Shown in pieces: positions 59,094 through 64,000 of a DNA stretch of 64,000 nt. The stretch spans positions 434,001 to 498,000 of the forward strand of contig JACJYQ010000001.1 of NCBI GenBank assembly GCA_020636025.1, in the 5' to 3' direction. Within the stretch, counting starts at the first letter, position 1. Each line of letters begins with the position of its first letter. The position numbers were made by a program, and so were the translations under genes. The notes beneath the pieces are model-generated. The model made no database searches. It had not been told where the DNA came from and was given only the letters and a program-made list of their open reading frames with translations. Source of the stretch: Lewinellaceae bacterium (GTDB taxonomy: Bacteria; Bacteroidota; Bacteroidia; Chitinophagales; Saprospiraceae).

Positions 59094-61943
59094 TCAAACG
59101 TATGCTTCGATAGGTGGGCAAACGCAAATCAAATTGCGGTCGCCATAGGCCTGGTCGATTCGGCCAACAGTAGCCCAGAATTTCCAACCTTCCTTCAAAT
59201 AGGGAAGTGGATAGGCAGCCTTTTCGCGATCATAGGAATGATTCCATTTATTTGCAGTCATTTCGTTGCAAGTGTGTGGTGCATTGTGTAATACATTATC
59301 TTCCTGATCATAGTCGCCATTGGCAATCTCATCTATCTCTTTTCTGATTGACAGCAGAGCATCGCAAAAACGATCCAGCTCAGCCATGCTTTCGCTCTCT
59401 GTAGGTTCTATCATAATGGTCCCTGCAACGGGGAAGGATAGGGTAGGTGCGTGGAATCCGTAATCCATCAAACGTTTTGCAATGTCTTCCGCACCGGCAA
59501 TGGCTTTGAATGGTCGCAGATCAACGATCATTTCATGAGCACAACGCCCGTTTTCACCGGCATACAGAATTGGGAAAGCAGTTCCCAGCCTTGCTTTGAT
59601 ATAGTTTGCATTCAGAATAGCATACTTGGTTGCATTGGTTACGCCTTCAGCACCCAACATCCTGATGTATCCATATGAAATGAGCAATATACTGGCACTT
59701 CCCCATGGAGCTGCACTTACAGCCGTAGTGCCGTGTGAACCTCCAGTTTCAGCAAATACGTGTTTGGGTAGGTAAGGCGCCAGGGCGTTGTTGCAACAAA
59801 TCGGACCCATACCTGGTCCTCCGCCACCGTGTGGAATGGCAAATGTTTTATGAAGATTCAAGTGACAAACATCCGCTCCAATGGTGGCAGGGCTTGTCAA
59901 ACCAACTTGTGCATTCATGTTGGCGCCATCCATGTACACCATGCCACCATTTTTGTGTACTAGTTCACAAATTTCCATGATGGCGGTTTCAAATACACCA
60001 TGTGTACTTGGGTAAGTTACCATGAGGCATGAAAGACGATCGGCGTGCTGCTCAGCCTTCAGTTTCAGATCTGCCAGATCAATATTTCCGCGATCATCAC
60101 AAGCGGTAACCACTACTTCCATGCCCGCCATTACTGCTGAGGCTGGGTTGGTTCCGTGAGCTGAAGATGGTATAAGGGCTACATTTCTGTGTGTATCTCC
60201 TCTTGCCATGTGGTATGCTCTGATGGCCATCAGGCCAGCGTATTCTCCCTGGGCTCCGGAATTAGGCTGTAATGAGCAGGCGTCAAATCCTGTAATTTCA
60301 CAGAGATAGGATTCCAGTTCACTGATTATTTGAGCATACCCTTTTGTTTGATCGGCAGGCATGAACGGGTGCATATCAGCCCAATTTTCCCAGCTAACCG
60401 GGATCATTTCACTGGCTGCGTTCAACTTCATCGTACATGAACCAAGCGTGATCATAGAATGCACCAATGACAAGTCACGATTTTCCAATCGCTTGATGTA
60501 GCGCATCATATCGCTTTCCGTATGATAAGAACTGAAGACCGGATGCGTCAGGTATTCGGAAGTTCTGTTCAAACTGGACGGGATACGGGAATCTGTTTTT
60601 TTACCGAGACTGGTGCCAAATACTGAGGCGATGTTTTGCAGATCCTCCTCTGTTGTGGTTTCATCCAGGGCAATCTGTAGGCCAGATTGATCATAATAGA
60701 AATTGTATCCAGCTTCTTCGGCTTTACTACGAATGGCTTTTAATTGAGATGCGTCAAGGGCAATGCGGATGGTATCAAAGAAATGATTGTTTGTTTGTTT
60801 GAACCCGGCATTTTCAAGTGTTGCAGCCAAGGTTGCTGCCATCAGGTGGGTTCTTTGGGCAATACTGCGCATGCCATCCTTGCCGTGATAGACAGTGTAC
60901 ATAGCCGCCATATTTGCCAACAATGCCTGTGCCGTGCAAATATTTGAGGTTGCTTTTTCTCTGCGAATATGTTGTTCACGGGTTTGCAAGGCCATGCGCA
61001 AGGCGCGGTTACCGTGTTTATCTACAGAAACTCCAATGATTCGTCCCGGGATCTGGCGTTTAAAACCTTCGGTGCAGGCAAAATAGGCAGCATGAGGGCC
61101 ACCGTACCCCATGGGCACCCCAAGTCTTTGAGTATTGCCAATGGCAACATCTGCGCCCCATTCTCCCGGTGGCGTTAACAGGCATAAAGACAATATATCT
61201 GCTGCAACAGCCAGGTAAAGACCTTTGGCTTTCAACATTTCTGCAAATGCACGATAATCTTCTACATTCCCCTGACTATCAGGATATTGTAGGATTGCAC
61301 CAAAGTAGTTGTCATCAAGCTGCGCGTCTTTCCAGTTGCCTGAAACCAATTCAATTCCTAAAGGAAGTGCCCTTGTTTTAAGTACATCTACTGTTTGTGG
61401 AAGTACAGTGTCTGCCACAAAGAAGAGCTTGGTTTCTTCTCCTTTGGCAGTCCGTTTATTCTTTTCATGATAAAACATGGTCATGGCCTCTGAGGCAGCT
61501 GTGCCTTCGTCGAGCAAGCTGGCATTGGCAATGGGCAATCCTGTAAGATCGCAAACCATGGTTTGAAAATTGAGCAGACTTTCCAGTCGACCTTGAGCAA
61601 TCTCTGCCTGATATGGAGTGTATTGCGTATACCAACCTGGATTATGAAATACATTCCGGGCAATGACAGACGGAGTAATGGTGCCGTAATAACCCATGCC
61701 AATAAAGTTGCGCATCACCCTGTTCCTGGCGGCAACCTTTTTCAGATCATGGAGATATTCAAATTCAGATTGAGCAGGAGGCAGACTTAAAGGTTTTTTT
61801 AGTCTGATTGAATCTGGAACGGTTTGGGAAACAAGCTCATCTAATGAAGAAACATTCAACAGTTTGAGCATTTTGTCTGTATCGGCTTCGCTTGGACCGA
61901 TGTGCCGCCTTTCAAAGCGGTCAGGATGTGGAAATTGACTCAT
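59094..61943 (-). CDS. gcvP: Glycine dehydrogenase (decarboxylating), P-protein
   Basis: A 949-residue single-chain P-protein, with both halves fused, that decarboxylates glycine in the glycine cleavage system. It begins with FERRHIGPSEADTDKMLKLL and contains the LDEGTAASEAMTMFYHEK segment, the PLP-lysine motif HLNLHKTFAIPHGGGGPGMG in the second half, GSCTMKLNAASEMIPVSW, AHGTNPASAVMAGM and the ending GRIDQAYGDRNLICVCPP. Full length and intact. The other gcv genes are not adjacent. It converges on the FAD oxidase gene across a heptamer repeat. Confidence 0.97.
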   Translation of the reverse strand: MSQFPHPDRFERRHIGPSEADTDKMLKLLNVSSLDELVSQTVPDSIRLKKPLSLPPAQSEFEYLHDLKKVAARNRVMRNFIGMGYYGTITPSVIARNVFHNPGWYTQYTPYQAEIAQGRLESLLNFQTMVCDLTGLPIANASLLDEGTAASEAMTMFYHEKNKRTAKGEETKLFFVADTVLPQTVDVLKTRALPLGIELVSGNWKDAQLDDNYFGAILQYPDSQGNVEDYRAFAEMLKAKGLYLAVAADILSLCLLTPPGEWGADVAIGNTQRLGVPMGYGGPHAAYFACTEGFKRQIPGRIIGVSVDKHGNRALRMALQTREQHIRREKATSNICTAQALLANMAAMYTVYHGKDGMRSIAQRTHLMAATLAATLENAGFKQTNNHFFDTIRIALDASQLKAIRSKAEEAGYNFYYDQSGLQIALDETTTEEDLQNIASVFGTSLGKKTDSRIPSSLNRTSEYLTHPVFSSYHTESDMMRYIKRLENRDLSLVHSMITLGSCTMKLNAASEMIPVSWENWADMHPFMPADQTKGYAQIISELESYLCEITGFDACSLQPNSGAQGEYAGLMAIRAYHMARGDTHRNVALIPSSAHGTNPASAVMAGMEVVVTACDDRGNIDLADLKLKAEQHADRLSCLMVTYPSTHGVFETAIMEICELVHKNGGMVYMDGANMNAQVGLTSPATIGADVCHLNLHKTFAIPHGGGGPGMGPICCNNALAPYLPKHVFAETGGSHGTTAVSAAPWGSASILLISYGYIRMLGAEGVTNATKYAILNANYIKARLGTAFPILYAGENGRCAHEMIVDLRPFKAIAGAEDIAKRLMDYGFHAPTLSFPVAGTIMIEPTESESMAELDRFCDALLSIRKEIDEIANGDYDQEDNVLHNAPHTCNEMTANKWNHSYDREKAAYPLPYLKEGWKFWATVGRIDQAYGDRNLICVCPPIEAYV

Positions 61944-62025
61944 TATTATGATGAGTAGATTGGTGAGTGTGTGGTGTAGGGCACATGAATGAACACCGTT
62001 TCGGGTTCTTCATTTTGCCAAAAAA

Positions 62026-62038
62026 CGTGGCGAAGGTA
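62026..62038 (-). promoter_or_regulatory. Candidate -7 region of gcvP, 13-base match to the mqnA upstream region
   Basis: On the minus strand TACCTTCGCCACG occurs 83-95 bases upstream of the gcvP ATG, with TACCTTCG one mismatch from the consensus. The same 13 bases lie upstream of mqnA. The leader of roughly 80 bases shows no glycine riboswitch-like structure. Confidence 0.35.
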
Positions 62039-62094
62039 GCGATTGTTCTGTTTCATGGAACCAGAAAATGAAGAGAATTTGAACCCGGAATAAA

Positions 62095-62123
62095 TTGATT
62101 CGATTGAATACTGAATACATTTG
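62095..62123 (+). promoter_or_regulatory. Candidate leaderless promoter of the GHMP kinase gene
   Basis: TTG at 62095-62097, an 18-base spacer and TACATTTG at 62116-62123 match the Bacteroidota promoter. The -7 element ends only 5 bases before the ATG at 62129, so transcription should begin at or next to the start codon. Confidence 0.5.
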
Positions 62124-62128
62124 TTGCC

Positions 62129-63004
62129 ATGCGCGAGTACCCATCAAAATTACTTCTGTTTGGAGAGCATATTTTGCTTCAAGGAGCTGTTGCCCTTTCG
62201 TATCCGGTTAAAACCTTTTCCGGTAAATGGGTATTTCGAGAAAACCCAATTAACCATCCTCCCGACAGTCGACTATTACAATTTGCAGAAAGTAAACAGT
62301 TGATGAATGTTCCACACCTGAATGTTGAGAAATTCATTGAGGAGCTGAGAGCCGGATTAGAATTTAAATCAAGTATCCCGGAAGGCTATGGATTGGGCAG
62401 CTCAGGGGCACTTTGTGCGGCCGTGTTTGATCGGTTTTGCAGTAATAAGACTTCAGACCTGCAACTCCTGAAACAGACTCTTTCTCAAATGGAGTGTCAT
62501 TTTCATGGACAAAGTTCAGGGATAGATCCCCTGACTAGTTTTGTTGGACAACCCTTGCAGATTCGTAATAAAACTGAGGTTAAGGTGGCTCAACCTGAAG
62601 GTTGGAAGCAAGAGCCAATGGTGTTCCTGCTTGATTCCGGATTGCCGAGAAACACCGGAACGATGGTTAATTGGTTCTTAGAGAAATGCAAGGAGGAAGA
62701 TTTTAATTTGCGTATCACTCAGGAATATATTCCATTAAACGAGCAACTGGTTAATGCCTGGTTAAACGGAAATGACCAGGAATTCTGGCCATATTTGCTC
62801 ATGCTTTCAAAATTTCAATTTGAGCTGTTTGGCCCCATGATACCTGAAACCACCAGAGAAATGTGGAAAGAAACTATCGGAACTGACAAGGTCACATTGA
62901 AAATTTGTGGCGCCGGGGGCGGTGGTTTTGTATTAGGTTTTAGCAATAGCAAAGACAACATCGAGCATTTAAAATCCAGATTTAAAGTGTATTATCCTTT
63001 TTAA
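62129..63004 (+). CDS. GHMP kinase, mevalonate kinase-like
   Basis: A 291-residue small-molecule kinase. The first motif begins almost at the start codon: REYPSKLLLFGEHILLQGAV. The ATP loop is PEGYGLGSSGALCAAVFDRF and the third motif CGAGGGGFVLGFSN. This pattern suits a mevalonate kinase, which phosphorylates mevalonate in isoprenoid synthesis, and Bacteroidota of this type use the mevalonate pathway; other GHMP substrates remain possible. Its stop overlaps the start of the next gene by one base (TAATG), which implies translational coupling. Confidence 0.82.
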   Translation: MREYPSKLLLFGEHILLQGAVALSYPVKTFSGKWVFRENPINHPPDSRLLQFAESKQLMNVPHLNVEKFIEELRAGLEFKSSIPEGYGLGSSGALCAAVFDRFCSNKTSDLQLLKQTLSQMECHFHGQSSGIDPLTSFVGQPLQIRNKTEVKVAQPEGWKQEPMVFLLDSGLPRNTGTMVNWFLEKCKEEDFNLRITQEYIPLNEQLVNAWLNGNDQEFWPYLLMLSKFQFELFGPMIPETTREMWKETIGTDKVTLKICGAGGGGFVLGFSNSKDNIEHLKSRFKVYYPF

Positions 63005-64000
63005 TGATTGCAATCATCCGCAAACTTCCAGGGCTGGCAATTTGGATGCTGGGCTTTTTAATTTTTTTGTCAGTATTCAGGGATCTACTGGCGAATGGAA
63101 GACCCTTGTATTGTCAAATTGATGGTATTAGCTACTACCCGGGTTTGCGAAGTATTTTTACAGAAGAAAATTCTCCCTATAAATCAGAAGCTCTGAGAAA
63201 TTTGCAATTGCAGGTAAATCAGTTCGAAGTTTGGAAAAACCCGAGAAATTTTGACAAACCACCTGTATATGCACCTGTGCCATTTTCTCCGGGTGAATAC
63301 TCTACGCTACACGTAAACTCATTTTCCAAGCCTGGCCAGAAGCAGAGTGGGGTGCCGGATCGATTTGTTCACTTTTTAGGCACCGATGCGTCAGGCAGGG
63401 ATATTCTGGCTACATTGATTAGTGGTGCCAGAATTGCTTTGCTTACTGGCACGCTGGCAATGGCTGTTGCTCTGCTAATTGGAATGAGTCTGGGATTGAT
63501 TGCCGGTTTCTTTGGTGATGACCAAATCCGCATATACTGGTTGGATATGACGTTAGCTTTGATAGGGATACCCATTGCCTGGTTTTATGCTGTAAGTGCA
63601 AGAGCTTATGTTTTATCTCATGCCCCAGATAAAGGTGAATTATTAAAATCTGTGGGCATTTTTATGGCTATTCTACTGATAGTCAATATGTTTTCCAGGT
63701 TGATCAGGCGGATTAATCTTTTTAAACGCAAGGTGGATTTTCCGGCTGATTTGCTGATCATGAGGCTTGCAGAGCTCTTTTCTGCCATACCTTCCCTTAT
63801 TCTGATCATCGTTTTAGCAGTTGCATTAAGAGATGTCATGCAGGAGTCGATTTGGCTTATGATTGCCTTAATTGGGGCCTTAGGATGGACTGGCGTTACC
63901 AAATTAGTTAGGGCAGAATTATTAAAAGTACGAGCGCTGGATTACGTAACTGCTGCAAAAGGTCTTGGGATATCTGAATGGCGTGTTTTGCTCAAGCACG
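63004..64000 (+). CDS. ABC transporter permease, DppC/OppC-like (3' truncated by window)
   Basis: The frame opens at the ATG at 63004, overlapping the GHMP kinase stop, and runs to the window end, 332 codons. A first membrane segment (LAIWMLGFLIFLSVF) is followed by about 100 extracytoplasmic residues, longer than the usual 50 in DppC. Then come the family signature FLGTDASGRDILATLISGAR, several further membrane segments and the cytoplasmic EAA-type loop LDYVTAAKGLGISEWRVLLK just before the end. It would form the channel of a peptide or nickel-type importer or exporter. No partner gene is seen in the window. Confidence 0.85.
   Translation, partial: MIAIIRKLPGLAIWMLGFLIFLSVFRDLLANGRPLYCQIDGISYYPGLRSIFTEENSPYKSEALRNLQLQVNQFEVWKNPRNFDKPPVYAPVPFSPGEYSTLHVNSFSKPGQKQSGVPDRFVHFLGTDASGRDILATLISGARIALLTGTLAMAVALLIGMSLGLIAGFFGDDQIRIYWLDMTLALIGIPIAWFYAVSARAYVLSHAPDKGELLKSVGIFMAILLIVNMFSRLIRRINLFKRKVDFPADLLIMRLAELFSAIPSLILIIVLAVALRDVMQESIWLMIALIGALGWTGVTKLVRAELLKVRALDYVTAAKGLGISEWRVLLKH

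Noticed and set aside
61944..62128. Possible glycine riboswitch upstream of gcvP
   Set aside because: The leader is about 80 bases and lacks the paired aptamer arms and conserved purine core of glycine riboswitches.

Overview
This window looks like a chromosomal segment of a member of the Bacteroidota, probably a Saprospiria- or Chitinophagales-like environmental lineage; the rank below phylum is inference. Type IX secretion (T9SS) sorting domains occur on six reading frames, both the type A form and the gliding-motility-associated type B form. Other phylum-typical signs are GlnS, a CcmF-like protein with a long extracytoplasmic tail, CotH-family proteins, a mevalonate-type GHMP kinase, menaquinone synthesis through MqnA, near-absence of Shine-Dalgarno sequences, and promoter matches to TTTG-N19-TAnnTTTG. 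No rRNA, CRISPR array, insertion sequence, integrase or prophage is visible, and every gap without a gene is shorter than 300 bases.

Layout. Positions 1-10.6 kb hold the end of a T9SS cargo gene, a DUF389 membrane protein, a VOC protein and glnS, two small envelope proteins, rdgB, a T9SS cargo gene, tRNA-Glu(UUC), a lipoprotein, a UbiD-family decarboxylase and a LuxC-type acyl-CoA reductase. Positions 10.8-20.1 kb hold a 64-residue acidic protein, a degenerate NAPRTase-like protein coupled to an envelope protein, a CcmF-like heme-handling protein, a DUF4340-type protein, and a dut/nucleotidyltransferase/TPR operon. Positions 20.2-41.2 kb hold a giant T9SS-B protein followed by a long leftward run: dacB, two CotH paralogues, kynureninase, a lipoprotein, a sortilin-like BNR protein, a Tat-linked GMC oxidoreductase set (small subunit, GMC subunit, TIM-barrel protein), prfB with a programmed +1 frameshift, two double-FKBP isomerases and an NrnA-like DHH phosphatase. 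Positions 41.4-50 kb hold ndk, an orphan T9SS tail, a fatty-acid hydroxylase, a PlsC acyltransferase, a PspA-like coiled-coil pair, pfkA with a GlcNAc-kinase-like gene, a glucosaminidase, and a 58-residue Cys-rich DUF5522 protein. Positions 49.6-64 kb hold a T9SS / peptidase-S74 / T9SS surface-protein trio, msrA, mqnA, a membrane protein, a DprE1-like FAD oxidase, gcvP, a GHMP kinase and the start of a DppC-like permease.

Functional links. MqnA and the UbiD-family enzyme fit the futalosine route to menaquinone. The GlcNAc-kinase-like protein and the divergent glucosaminidase fit cell-wall turnover. The GMC/small-subunit/TIM-barrel run fits periplasmic glycoside oxidation.

The most unusual non-coding feature is a series of unrelated short tandem repeats of 7-8 bp placed at gene ends: 36107 (8 bp), 37099 (8 bp, also a 38-bp perfect palindrome), 38264 (7 bp), 45714 (7 bp), 45852 (11 x 7 bp, running into the pfkA stop codon) and 59023/59051 (7 bp, ending beside the gcvP stop). 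The most notable protein-level oddities are a PfkA with GGNGT in place of GGDGS/T, the NAPRTase-like pseudoenzyme, and the coiled-coil membrane pair at 44.1-45.7 kb. I found no obviously new defence or mobile system.
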